64,000 nucleotides of DNA from Oxyruncus cristatus (taxonomy: Eukaryota; Chordata; Aves; Passeriformes; Cotingidae). The position numbers were made by a program, and so were the translations under genes. Of the stretch, positions 29,201 to 41,000 are shown in pieces; positions within the stretch are counted from its first letter, which is position 1, and each line of letters opens with the position of its first letter. The notes beneath the pieces are model-generated. The model searched no databases and had not been told where the DNA came from. It saw only the letters and a program-made list of their open reading frames with translations. The stretch is taken from contig VXAY01002475.1 in NCBI GenBank assembly GCA_013399855.1, positions 1,411,046 through 1,475,045 on the forward strand, given 5' to 3'.

Positions 29201-31466
29201 TGCTGTGAGCAGGTCAGAGAAAAAGCACATCAACACCCCTAGACAAGGTGTAATGAAATGTTTAAAACGTATCTGACCTTTCAAAAGGACACACGCCCCG
29301 TTAAAATCTACTGACCCATCAAGATTACTACAGCACTTAAGGTCCAACAGCAATTCTGCCTCTTCTTGCCTCTAGCTGAGACTGGCCTTTTGGGCCTTCT
29401 CTTCTGGATGTGCAAAACAGAGGCATATTTGCTGCTGGGGCCCTGAAAAGAAGAGTTAAAGAGGACAGAGAAGGGCCTAAGCTTTATTTTTTTTAGTCCC
29501 TGGATTATCTGTGCTGTTTTGGTGCAGACACAAAGGTGGGGTGATTCTGCACACTACAGGTGCCTGAGGTATGGATGCAGTATCAGCTGTGCACATGGCA
29601 ATCCTCCAGGACTCCATGAAACCAGAGTGCTGCACAGAGCTAAAAATACACTTGCTTGTCAGACTGGATTGATGAAGCATTCTACAGCCAGAGACCTAGA
29701 ATGCCACCAACAATCCACGCTGCGGTCCACTTTCCTTTTTCTTCTTTTTACCCCTTCAATTGACTTGACTCTTAGAAATTGATGGTCAATCCAACTTAAC
29801 TTGAATTGAACAACTTAAACTTTTTTAACTATTTTGGGTGCAAGTGATACTTATTTTATGGGGGTTTTTTTGTAACCTGGAAGGCCTACTTACTGCGTTG
29901 AAATAAAAGACGTGTATTTAAACATCTCCCTAAACTGTGGGCTTTAGGACACTTTTGATGAAGTATAGGATCAATTTAAACTATTGGCTATGCAGAAGTG
30001 GTTTTGTTTAATGGTTGCCATAGGAAGTAGGAACCCAAAACTTACAATTCCAGCATCCCTGTAAGCTTCTGCCTCTTGACAAGCTTGATCAACGATCTGG
30101 GTCAATGGAAGAAAACTCCTTGGGGTCCCTGCAAGAATAATGCTGCATACTCCAGGGCACAAAGCAAACACGTGGGCAGTGAAAGCTCTTGGGCAGGACA
30201 GTTACAGGGACTGGCACGCTGAAATAGGGAGATTTGGGGTAAACTTGATAAAAGGCTGCTCTGTTTCCTCGTGACACACTTTAGTGACATCTCTTTCCTT
30301 AGCTGGCACAACAGCTGTAACCATTCAGCTCCTAAATCTAATTCATAAAATTGAGGAATGTCTGCTATAATCCCTTATTGCACTAGGTCTGCTCTTAGCT
30401 TGCTATTCCTGTGCTAATTATAATTTATCCTGCATTAGTGATGCTCTGGACAATACAACCTATGGGCAAGACCAACTTCTAGGTCTGCAGAATATCTGTG
30501 CTAAACATCAGCAAGTTTAAAATCATTTCAAGCTATCTTGAATCTGCAAGGTTGATCGTATCTGATCTTCAGCATTAAGTGTTCCATGGCAGAAATAAGC
30601 ACACATGGATTTTGTTGGAGTTAACATGAGTTTCCATTAAGATCAACTCCAAAGTAGTTTCTGATATTTAGGCTCCTAAATCAGGCAGTAAGAGCCTGAA
30701 ATGGGGGCTGTGCTGAGCCCTCTGACAGCTTTGTTAGATTTCACAGCCTGGGGAAGGCTGGACAGTGTCTGGGGGCTGCTTCTGGGAAAACGGGGAGCAG
30801 GGTGAGCTCTGGGCACCAGCCTGTCAAGGTTGCTGTGATCTGCTCTGCTCCCTCTGAGCCCTTGGAAAGGGGGACGAGGAGGCCAGGCTGGCACAGATCC
30901 ACCTGCTGTCTGAGCTTCCCACTGTGGGAGCTCTATCCAACCTGCACCCTGTCCTAATGCCCATTCGTGCAACTCCCTGACCACTGCTTCTTAAAACACT
31001 GAGTTCACCAATACCAAACCTTTGTTCTCTCAGCCTCGCTCCTTACGGGGATCCATCTCCTGCCATTTTTTACCTCTGAAAGGGGGAGATGCCCAAACTT
31101 GGGGCACTTCACGAGCGGCCCGTGGCGGCAGCTGAAGAGACTGAAGAAGCTCCCAGCGGCGCGGGCTTTACTCGGGGTGGGGGGGCAGCCGGGACAAGGG
31201 GTGACACCGGCGAGTGGGGACCCGTCCTGGTCCCGGTTCGGGTCCGGGTGCGGATTCCGTCGGCCGTGCCGCTCGCCCAGCGCTTACCTGGCAGCGCTCC
31301 CACGTGCACCATCCCAATGACCGCCGCCTTCAGCCGCCCGAACAGCGCGGGCCGCCGCACGACCTGCGGGGAGCGGAAGGAGGGCGTGAGTGGAGCAGGG
31401 CCGGGGCCGGGACCAAGATCGGGATTGCGATCCCAGTGTCGTCCCTGCTCCGCTTACCCCGGACAT
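11036..31466 (-). CDS. BtpA-family TIM-barrel protein (F13E9.13-like), spliced, 7 exons
   Basis: Joining seven exons (31464-31466 start; 31458-31466, 31288-31363, 30046-30128, 23053-23233, 18462-18612, 16257-16384, 11036-11226) gives an 819-nt frame for 272 residues. All introns are GT-AG and phases match (0,1,0,1,2,1). Seen motifs: MVHVGALPG at residues 21-29, ENMHDLPY at 62-69, RAEGFVFSHVADEG at 122-135, DIKKKH at 161-166, LTADV at 171-175, LTGTAT at 194-199 and PVLIGSGVT at 218-226. This motif order is that of the BtpA family (cyanobacterial BtpA, needed for photosystem I stability; SgcQ), whose animal member is usually labelled 'F13E9.13, mitochondrial'. Length is normal for the family. 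The N-terminus is arginine-rich without acidic residues (RRPALFGRLK), compatible with a mitochondrial presequence, but this is inference. Enzyme activity and substrate are unknown. The gene diverges from CCNE1 out of one CpG island. Identity is sure at family level; function is not. Confidence 0.93.
15963..15979. repeat. Poly(T) tract
   Basis: A run of 17 T inside intron 6 of the BtpA-family gene. No adjoining SINE body was recognised. Confidence 0.9.
16257..16384 (-). CDS. BtpA-family gene, exon 6 (GC-rich)
   Basis: Acceptor TTGCAG above 16384 and donor GTGAGG below 16257. It encodes residues 168-210 with HALTADV and the loop DGVVLTGTATALPADP. The exon is strikingly GC- and CpG-rich beside AT-rich introns. 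Residue 200 is Ala where I recall Gly in family members (TGxxTGxPxD-like loop). Confidence 0.93.
18462..18612 (-). CDS. BtpA-family gene, exon 5
   Basis: Acceptor TTTTCAG above 18612 and donor GTAAAT below 18462. It encodes residues 117-167, the best conserved block: LDFIRAEGFVFSHVADEG, GDLLRYRKQVGAE and QIFADIKKKH. It ends in phase 2 inside the Ser167 codon. Confidence 0.95.
23053..23233 (-). CDS. BtpA-family gene, exon 4
   Basis: Acceptor CTCCACAG above 23233 and donor GTAAAT below 23053. It encodes residues 57-116 and the first base of Gly117, including the family hallmark ENMHDLPYT and the GPEVTAAMT helix. It sits about 6.8 kb from exon 3 and is richer in CpG than the flanking intron. 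Confidence 0.95.
23588..23665 (-). mobile_element. Possible Tigger/pogo-type DNA transposon scrap
   Basis: On the minus strand the sequence reads TTATCTCCAAATCCTTCATTATCCAAATA, and TTATCC recurs on the plus strand (CAGTTATCCAAG). Repeated 'ATTATCCRAA' units resemble the ends of Tigger/pogo elements. The stretch is short and diverged, so this is only a suggestion. Confidence 0.25.
30046..30128 (-). CDS. BtpA-family gene, exon 3
   Basis: Acceptor TTGCAG just above 30128 and donor GTAAGT below 30046. It encodes residues 29-56, with the helix QIVDQACQEAEAYRDAGI that follows the first strand in the family. It ends in phase 0. Confidence 0.93.
31288..31363 (-). CDS. BtpA-family gene, exon 2
   Basis: The acceptor CCCGCAG lies at 31370-31364 and the donor GTAAGC starts at 31287; the exon ends in phase 1. 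It encodes residues 4-28, including the first barrel-strand motif MVHVGALPG, completed by exon 3. Confidence 0.92.
31458..31466 (-). CDS. BtpA-family gene, coding exon 1 (3 codons)
   Basis: Minus-strand ATG TCC GGG (Met-Ser-Gly) followed directly by donor GTAAGC at 31457. Only nine coding bases lie in this exon; it splices in phase 0 over a 94-nt intron. The start is chosen because it is the only ATG upstream that joins in frame to exon 2, where the first in-frame ATG is Met21, inside the first conserved strand. Confidence 0.8.
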
Positions 31467-31573
31467 GTCCCACGTGCCGCGCTCTCCACTTCCGGGTCCG
31501 CGCCGGGTCCCCGCCCTCTTCCGGCACAGGCCCCGCCCTGGTCGTCCCTAGTCCTGCCCCTTTCTCCCCGGCC

Positions 31574-32002
31574 NNNNNNNNNNNNNNNNNNNNNNNNNNN
31601 NNNNNNNNNNNNNNNNNNNNNNNNNNNNNNNNNNNNNNNNNNNNNNNNNNNNNNNNNNNNNNNNNNNNNNNNNNNNNNNNNNNNNNNNNNNNNNNNNNNN
31701 NNNNNNNNNNNNNNNNNNNNNNNNNNNNNNNNNNNNNNNNNNNNNNNNNNNNNNNNNNNNNNNNNNNNNNNNNNNNNNNNNNNNNNNNNNNNNNNNNNNN
31801 NNNNNNNNNNNNNNNNNNNNNNNNNNNNNNNNNNNNNNNNNNNNNNNNNNNNNNNNNNNNNNNNNNNNNNNNNNNNNNNNNNNNNNNNNNNNNNNNNNNN
31901 NNNNNNNNNNNNNNNNNNNNNNNNNNNNNNNNNNNNNNNNNNNNNNNNNNNNNNNNNNNNNNNNNNNNNNNNNNNNNNNNNNNNNNNNNNNNNNNNNNNN
32001 NN
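31574..32002. other. Assembly gap (429 N)
   Basis: All bases are N. The gap falls in the middle of the GC-rich divergent promoter between the BtpA-family gene and CCNE1, the usual place where GC-rich DNA fails to assemble. True gap length is unknown. Core promoter sites, 5' UTRs and any upstream non-coding CCNE1 exon may be hidden here. Confidence 0.99.
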
Positions 32003-32041
32003 CCCGGGCCCGTTCGGCCGCGTCCGGGCCCGGCGGGCACC

Positions 32042-32055
32042 ATGCGCCGGCAGAG
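32042..32055 (+). CDS. CCNE1: CCNE1 coding exon 1 (14 nt)
   Basis: ATG CGC CGG CAG AG, then donor GTGAGT. It encodes Met-Arg-Arg-Gln and two bases of Ser5. The context GGCACCATGC is a good initiation site. The 5' UTR runs into the assembly gap. Confidence 0.88.
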
Positions 32056-35000
32056 GTGAGTGCGCCGGGCCGGGCCCTGCGGGCCGAGCGCCCCGCGGGC
32101 ACCTATGGGAGGATCCCGCGGCCGCTCAGCTCCCCCTCTCTCGGCAGTGACCGCGCGGAGGAGAAGGGCCCCGCCAGGGCGGACGGAGGTGCGGACGGGG
32201 CCATGCGAGTCCGCAAGAGGAAAGCCGATGTGGCCACGGTGAGTGCGGGCCCGGCCCGCTGCCCGCGGGCCATGGCTGCGCCCGGGCCCTCGCCGCCTTT
32301 TGTTGGGGTGCGGGGCCATGCGCTGCGCTGCGGGTGCGGGGATGTACCCCTCGGGGACCAGCAGCTGCTGGTCCCGCTGTTTGTGCTCCGGAAATTATAT
32401 ACTGCTTTTTGTAGCTCTTACAGGATCCCGATGAAGAAATTGCCAAAATGGAGCTGACTAGAAAAAAGCAGTGTGCAAACCAGGTAATTGATTTGGCTTC
32501 TGGCAATCTTATCTAGCCCTGTTACTGTTCTGCAGTGCCTCGTTATTATTGCAGACGTGGTGAAACACGTATGCAGCTGCCACATGGTACATAGCAGTGG
32601 GCAAGGGGGACTGTAGGCCCTGGTGATGGAGCCTGCAAAACAGTTCATACACGTTGCTTTGGAGTCCTTGCAAGAGACAAGGCCTCGTGTGTTGGTTTGA
32701 AACATGTTTAGGTATGTTTAACTGTCCAGGGGTTGCAAGGATGCACCTGAGAGAAGTCTTAATATGCATTGAGGCCTACTCTGCACTGACTTCTCTAGAG
32801 AGTTGCAAGAGTACAGTCATGGGCTCATGTAGCTTGCTGGCCAAACAGGAGACACTTAAGCATGTTAACAGAATCATCTCGCGAAGTGGTTCTCTTTGCA
32901 GTCATGTCTTTACTTTATCACCTGGGAGAGGGAGGATTGACAAGGGTCATCATACTGACAAAGTTCCTGATTAGAACTTTGACGTCTATAGTAGGTGCTA
33001 ATGGCATGGTAAAATAAGCTTCATTTCTCTGTAGAATGAAGGGATAATTTCTGTAAAGTCACCTGCAGTGGAGGTTGATAATGACCATTGCCAGTTCTCT
33101 CAGTAAGACATTTGGAGTGATCTGAGTTAAAAAGTGAAAACTACCTTTAGGGGTGTCCTCTAGTTCCCTTTGCGTGCTTTCTGTGTTGTTCAAAACAGAG
33201 ATGCTTTTGGTATCTGTGTTGCATGCCATGTTGGTGTGTGGTATTGAAAGCACGTCCATTGAGATGCCCACTCTAAATAAAACAGAGTAGCCTGTGTTCT
33301 GGAACAGGGTTATTGGTTTATTCCCCTTCTTTTTTTTTGTCTGCATGCACACACAGGCTTGCTCAGTCACTGCCACTGACACTTCAGCTTGTCACTGCAC
33401 ACACAGGGTGATACTTAAGTTGCAGAAGTCAGGACCGGGGTGTGCAGGCTGCACTCATTTGGTACGCGAGGCTGTGCATAATGTGGCACATCTAACCAGA
33501 AGTGGCAGCTGGAAGTTCTAAGACTGAAGTGGTACCATAACAGATGGGCATCATTGTTTGGAATGGCCTCTGCTTGTTGCAACTGCGTACACTAGTTATC
33601 AGTCAACATATTAAGCAGGGCTCAAATGGTGAGCATTTAATGAGGGGATCTCTCCTTCCCTTCTGTCTTTCTTTTGCGCAGTATATTAAACTAATTTCTC
33701 ACTTCTGACAAGGAAGAGCTGCCTGTCCTTCACCACAGCTTTCTCCTTCACCAAAAGATTCATTCTGTTTGAGCTGAGCAAGGCCTTCTTGTGCATGTTT
33801 GTTGCATGCATAAGGTATTGTTGAAAAATCTCAAGAGGGACCCAATTTTACCTTTTTCCAGAAAGACAGTGGAAAGAAACTTGAAGTATTTTTTGCAAGC
33901 ATTGACCTTCCACTTTGAAAGTAGAAAAAGATTTCCAATTTTGTCTTCTTGTTTGTGTCCTTGAATTGGTAGCCATTTAGTGATACTTCAGGAGTGACAG
34001 GTAAAGTAAAATGTATATAATTTAGGTGGTAGGCATTAAAAATGTTTCCTTGGGAATTTTTTGAGTTAAGCATAGGTTGCTGGTGGGATTTGACCCTCTG
34101 ATTCTCTAAACCATAAATAAACAGGGTATCTGTGTATTTTTCCCTTCATAGAGAAAGGTTTTTTTTCTTTTGACAAAGTAGCCAGATTGTTACAGATCTG
34201 GTTAAAAAAGCTAACATTTGGCTGCACAGCAGCAGCTCTTCAGTCTATGGTGTGACACAAGCTATTCTCTGATATAAATTGCCATGGACCACTAATGAGA
34301 ATATGTTTACGGTTCCAGCAGCAGTATAGCAGGCTTGTATGATAGCCAGGGCGATAGTTATTCTGTTGAGACATGACAGTTCTAAAATGCAAGCAGCTAT
34401 AAATCCACTGCAGCCCATACCACATGACTTGTACATTAAATAAATTGTTTACTGACACTAGTTTATCCACAAAGCAAAATATCATGGTCACATCCCACTT
34501 TATGACATCTTCATAGTCAATTCATTAGTTTGCTTCTGTGGAACATAAGGCCTGAGTTCTTAATTAGGATGCTGTTACCCTTTATGTGATGAAGGGTGGC
34601 TATATCATCAGGTCTGTGACAGCAGAATATTGCATAAATTCTGTGTTTGATTTTAGAGAACTGGCACTGCTGTAATTCTGCTAGCAATTCTCATATTAAT
34701 TCTGGCTGCTTTCTGTGGATGAATACACTTCCAAGGCTCTGTGTAAAACAAAATTCATCTAACTAGATTAATACATGCACTTGTGATACAAATTACATGG
34801 CCATCTCCATCTAAAGTGGAGAATTGAATCTGGAAGTTAGTTTGTTTTGATGAAACTAACGTTTTGAGGTGTAAAGATGGAGTAAACGCTCAGGAAATAG
34901 TTCTGATCAGTTTCTCACTGAACATTTTTCGGAATCTGATCTTAGTGTTGTCAAAATAATCCACCAAACTGGTTTGAAAGTATCTTTGACTACTGTATAT

Positions 35001-38000
35001 TAACTTTAGAAGATCCAGTTTAAAAAAAACCCCAAAACAAAACCTGTAAACAAACAGCTTACAAGTCTTCAGACAAACAGATAAAGAATGTAAACTATAC
35101 CCAGGCTGAGAGATTGACTTGAGCCTAATCTGGGTCGGGACAATATTGTAGTAGAAGCTCCTGTGCCATTCAGAAAGAATTAGAACAACTTAAAAATGTG
35201 AGGTGCTCTTCTCTCTCCTGTTTATTAATTCTGGAATCCCTTTCCAATGGCAGAGAAAAACCCAATACTTCAAACTAAGGCATCCTCTGAGTGAAAAGTG
35301 GCTGGAATTGTAGGTCTTACTATTTCTGATGGGCAAACTAGGACTGTGGTCTAGTGATCGATACCAATGTCTGTTAAAAGGTGCTGCTTTTAGGGTGAGA
35401 TAAACAGGCCTGTCTACCTCCTGTTCCCCTGCTTTTGATTTTCATTCTGAAAATCCTCTGACTTAGCTGTTTGAATGCAGTTCTGAGTCATCCTCTTCCT
35501 CTTCTGCTGCCCTCCTTGACCCGGGTCTGTGGAAGCTGCCTCTGGTGGCTCCTGGCTCACATTGAGCTGCACGAGTGTCTCAGCAGTTTGTGTTCTTACA
35601 GTAGTTTCTTCACTTCAGGCTCTGCCTGGCCTGTAGGCAATGGACCCCAGTGGTCATGACCTGCTCTGTTTTGTGTCTGTCCTAAATCCTGAAGGTGGCT
35701 CCAGAGATGTGTTTCTATGAATGTTTGATGTGTCAGTGAATGGTGACATGCTGCAGAAAACTGAGGCTTGGTAATGTTTTAAAAAAACCCACCACTGAAC
35801 TGGGTTTTCCTTGTTTAGAGCTGCATGGGCTTTACTGCTCTGATGGACTTCATGTTACCTGCCTTCTGCCCTTGTTGCTCCTTCTAACAAGCCTTCTCAT
35901 GTGCTCGGTTTAATTCCTCCAGTCTGTATCTCTGATCAGTTGTCCTGTATCTGGAATATTAGGGTGGGTGTTGCCAGGCTTTCCTGCTGGGCTCCATATA
36001 GATTTGAAGAGGCAGTTTTCCCCACTGATTCTTTTTTTTTGTTTGCATCTTACTTCAGCTCCTGTTTGCCTCAGAAATAAGCTCAGGACTGTGGGATTTC
36101 CTCTGTTAGGCTGCACAGATTCTTGGTAACATCTTTGCTTTCTGACGAGTCCCTGCTTTCAAATTGGCTCTGTGCAAGCCCAGAGGAAGTTCTTCATGCT
36201 TTCCTCGCACTCTCCCCACCTTAAACTGTTTCTTTACTCAGTGATGGCTCCTATTTCCTTACAGTTACAGTGTGATGTAATGCAGTTTCTTGATATCATG
36301 TTTCTCACTTTTGATTGAATGTCCTGCTAATTCTACTTCAGAGGCTCAAGAGTCTGATAATGCTTGTTCTCTCAGCTAGAATCTGTTCCAGAGTTATGGT
36401 GTTCCCTCACCTACACTAAATCAGACTCGAGTCACCCTCCCCAGTAGCCTCTTTCTTTTGAGGACCCTGCACATTAGTTTCCTTTTTGTCTCTGATAAAC
36501 TATGTACTTTGTGCTGTTTGCATCTTTTCCCTGGTTATCTTGTAAAGTGACATTATGTAGTCAAAAACTTTTTCTCGTAATACCTAAGAGGCTCTTGACC
36601 TTTACTTCTATTTCATTATAGAAGATTGAGAGTGGTGAAATCTTTTCAGTAACTGTTTTTGCACGTGGTATGTGAGGTGACAACTTTGTGGAGCAGATCT
36701 CCGTCCTTCAGAAGCTGCTGGTGTAGTAGGCATATGTAATATCTTTAAATAGATATTATATAATACACTGCTTTTCTGTTGGTTTGCTGATTAACTAATA
36801 AGACAGCACTTCTCCAAAGGCTGCTGGCAGCTGGGCTTGCTGTGCAATTTGGAGAACAAAGTGTGACTAAAGTCTAGTTGGAAGGGAGGACAAAAATTAA
36901 CTTAAAGCAATGCTGATGTGACACTTTCATTCAAATTTTCAGTTTGTAAGGAGTCTGTAATTTTTAATATAAAGATACTATTCCCTCTTCTTGCCTTCCC
37001 CCACCCAAATTCAACTGTGGCATGACTGGGTTTGCGTGTAGAGAACTCTAAGAGGAAAAAGGACTGATCTGTGTGTCAGTAACTCAAAGTACAAAGCAGT
37101 CTTAGCTGTGAGCAGACTGAAATGTGGTTTTAGTTGCATAAAGCCAGTGGTTTCTGTTTCTGAAGCTGGTGCAGGAGGTGGCCATTTTGCTGGAAGGTGA
37201 TGTCATTTGTAGGAAGGACAGGGCAAAAATCAGGTGTGGAAGCTTCTTTGAGAGAGGCAAAGTTTCCTGTAGTGTTTCGCTTGTTAGCACCTAATGATTC
37301 TTCTGATTATTTAAATGTTTTTTTTTTAAGCACATTAGATATCTTGCTATGGAGTTCTGTCCTTTTAGTGGTGCAGAACAGATCAGTTTGCAGCAAAATG
37401 GCTGACCTCACTGTTAAGCAGAAATGCCAAATTTTAATTTGCTTAGGCATGATGACATGGTGCTGGCTTTGTATTGTACTGCAAATAAAACAAGTAGTAT
37501 TTTCCCAGGGAACTGCACGACGTATACAACAAGATCTTTTTTGAGTAAGACAGGAGAAAGGCAAACCTAAAGTTCTAGTCCAAATAAAAGTAAAAGCACA
37601 TGACAGGTGAAGAGTTGGATGTCTGTTTGCAGGCCTTATCAGAATTCTGCATACGAAATTGTCAACTTGATAGTGTAGTGGTCATTGCTTAAAGTGTACT
37701 TGCTTTATTCTGAAAACAGTTGGGTCATAAGTGCTTTGGTCGTTTAATGCTGCTAGATGAATAAGTAAGAAATTCTATAAACTACTGTTTTTCTGTGTTC
37801 ACTGTCTGAGATGGTTTACATGTAACTGTGACTTCAGGCATCCTATCTACATGTTCCTTACCAGAAATTCCAACCTCATGTTTGGGTCTTAAAGTTCCAT
37901 CTGCTTGTTCTTTACCTGAGTGCAAGTGTATTTTTGGTCAAAACAAAATGCAGCATGACAACTGGAGACTCTGATTGGATATTCTTCCATGAAACAATTG

Positions 38001-41000
38001 TGGCCCTTGAAAAGAAGAACAGGGTGAATGTTCTCCAGCTTTAATTGCAAACTTTCTCTACTCTAAGCAACAGCCAGGTACTCAGCACTGGAGAGAACCT
38101 ACCTGTAGTGCTGTGTCCAGTTCTGGGCTCCCCAGTACAAGAGGGACTGTAACGTTCTGGGAAGAGTCCAGAAAAGGTCCACTAAGATGATTCAGGAAGC
38201 AGGGCACCTTTCCTATAAGGAAGGCTGGGGGAGCTAAGGCTGTTTAACCTAGAGAAAGAAAAGGCTTATGGAGGTTGTATCAGTTGTATATAAATATTTG
38301 AAGGGAGGATGTAAAGAACATGGAGCCAGGCTCTTTTCAGAGATGGGACAAGAGGAGATGGACACAAACTGAAGCACAGGAGGTTCCCTCTGAACATCAC
38401 AGAACACTTTTTACTGTGAGGGTGACCAAACCTTGGCACAGGTTGCCCAAAGAGATTGGGGAGTCTCCATCCTTGGAGATGCCCAGGACCATGTTCAGAA
38501 GACTTTTGAGTAACTGGCTGTTGGTGGCCCTGCTTGAGCCAGGGGGGTTGGACAAAATGAGCTACAGAGGTCCTTTGCAGCCTCTACCATTCTGTGATTC
38601 TGGGCAGTTTAAAGAGGTAATCATATTGCTTGTCATAGTTCCATGCCAGTGTCTTCTTTTCTACTTACAACTAAAATTATCTAAAAATGCACAGTGTAAA
38701 ATCTCTTTCATTTATTAGATGTCCTGGAATAACATTCACGAGAATGCCCATATGCTAATTCCTACTCCAGATAAAGATGATGATCCAGTCAGCCTCGATT
38801 ACTCCCGCTTTATACATCTGAGTGTTGTTCCAACCAGAGCCACCCCATTACCAGCTCTAGGGTAAGTGTGCTGCTTTCTGCTGCTACTCTGCCTTCCTCT
38901 TGGCTGCTGATTTAAGACTAAACCTTAATCTGTTTTAGCTGGGCAAACAGGGATGACGTATGGAAAAACATGATAAACAAAGAAGAGACCTATGTGAGAG
39001 ATAAGCTTTATATGCAAAGGCACCCTCAGCTGCAACCTAAAATGAGGACAATCCTTCTAGACTGGCTAATGGAGGTAAGCTTTCCTGTGGTTTTGAGTGT
39101 TTCAAGTGTGCTTTTGTTGAAGTGCACTAATAACTGTCACGAGTGCACTTCATGAGCTTTGCGTTTAGCTCCAGATACTTGTATTTATCTTAAATTTTGT
39201 CAATAAATTGCACCAAACATAAAGAGTATATGATGTATTGAGTTGGTTTGCAAACTGGCAATATATTCGGTTATTCATTTAGATTGATTGTGGATAATAA
39301 TCAATTTTTGCCTAACACACTGTAAGCTTTTTAAGGTCATGCTGCAGATAAAAGCTGGACAAATGATTATGAAGGTCACTGTAAGAAGGAAGGTGGGGTA
39401 GCTTAGAGATCAGATCAATCTCACAATCTTTTTATCCATTTTTGACATGTGGAATGTGCTACAACTCCTTTCTGTATGTGAGTCTTTTTTTGCTGTCTGG
39501 ATGACTTGGTGGCATAATCTAATTCTGAAGTACTTGTGGGCATTTTCTCTTTTGAGATGTTAGAATGATGCATCTTTGCAAAAAATGAGGAACTAATGTT
39601 CTGACATTGTTGGGACATGTGCTTGCATTTCCTAAAAGGGTTTTCCCTGTGATCTACGGGGTTTTTTCTTGGAAGTTACTGTAGTGGCAGTCATCTTTGT
39701 TCAAAGGAAATTGTTTAACTCATGCTCTTAGTTAACATGTTACTTCACAATAGCAGTGAAACAGAAAGCCAATATGAATTTCATGTCTAACTCTTGCTCT
39801 TCTTTTTTTTTTTAATACGTCTGTAGCATCTGGTTTTGACTCTTTTAACACTGTTCTTGACCTTTGTAATCTGTTGTCTCTCCAGGTTTGTGAAGCCTAC
39901 AAGCTTCATAGAGAAACTTTTTATTTAGCACAAGATTTCTTTGATCGGTTTATGGCAACACAACAGGATGTTGTAAAAACACTATTGCAGCTTATTGGTG
40001 TCACTTCTTTATTCATAGCAGCAAAGCTTGAGGTAAGTATCTCCAGCTTTACTCAAACATAAAAATGTGGATACATACACAGCACACTCATTGTAAACTA
40101 GACACATTTTGGCAGGTTTTATGGAGTTTGTTGCTCTGTCTTTTTCAGCTGGGAGACAGGAAAAAGGTCCTTTTATTTGCTTTCAACACTTCTTTTTTTT
40201 CTTTTTTTAGGAGTGGGAAAAATTACACTGTGGTGTTAGCTAGTTTTATCTCCTAAGAGAATTCAGTGCTAGAATAAATCTAAAGTTTTACTTGCTGTTG
40301 CTAAATGAATTTTTAGCTGGCTACTGTATATAGAGACCAGTTTTTGCAGTTCTGTTGTCAGTAGGATACCTACTGCATGATAGTCTGAGCTATTCTTTAT
40401 TTACTGGAACAAACTGAACTATTGAAATACACAGTGCTTTTCAAGTTCTTACTGTTAATCATTTAGGAGAGCTATTCTTCAATCTGCTCTTATCAAGCAA
40501 GATATAAAAGGCTTTTCCTTTAGGATGTTTCAAAAAATCTGGACGCCAGTTATGATACAGTCACAGTGGTGCTGTAGTCCAACATGATGCAGGTTGCACT
40601 GATCCATCCAAAGTGAAAGTTGAAGGCTATGATGAACAAAAACTCTGTGTCTATTAAAGGCAGAAGAGAACATCAGGATTTAAAAATGGAGGGTGGTTAT
40701 TTCCCCCCCATGCATACACTCTGTTTTGAAAGGCTGAAGGAGTGGTGGGTTGTTTATTTCGTTTTCTAGATTGTTTTTTTTTTTAAAAAATTAAGACAAG
40801 ACTTAGTTTCAACCTGTTCCACAAATTAAATACTTGATCTCCTGTCTTCCAGGAAATTTATCCACCAAAGTTGCACCAGTTTGCCTATGTTACGGATGGA
40901 GCCTGTACAGAAGATGAAATCATCAGTATGGAGTTGATCATTATGAAGGTACTATTTAAAAGTGGTATTAGTTTCACTTCAGTTTTTAAAAATGTATAAC

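Larger units (their letters stand above)
11227..30045 (-). other. Large introns of the BtpA-family gene
   Basis: Introns 3 to 6 (23234-30045, 18613-23052, 16385-18461, 11227-16256) are AT-rich with homopolymer runs and no second gene that I can support. A GA-rich tract lies near 21800-21822. Minus-strand open frames near 13.4-14.0 kb show no family resemblance. Confidence 0.6.
31090..32400. promoter_or_regulatory. CpG island and bidirectional promoter
   Basis: The interval around the gap is very rich in G+C and CpG, in contrast to AT-rich sequence on both sides. Start codons of the two divergent genes are 575 bp apart (31466 minus, 32042 plus, counted with the gap as drawn). This is the layout of a shared CpG-island promoter. 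No E2F-type site is visible in the readable bases; the gap covers the likely location. Confidence 0.85.

Noticed and set aside
31089..32319. Long open frames on both strands across the GC-rich centre
   Set aside because: They owe their length to 429 N bases translated as X and to low stop-codon frequency in CpG-rich DNA; the real exons use other frames.
38320..38718. 132-codon open frame upstream of CCNE1 exon 4
   Set aside because: It lies mostly in the non-coding 3' region of a CR1 element and runs into the exon by chance.
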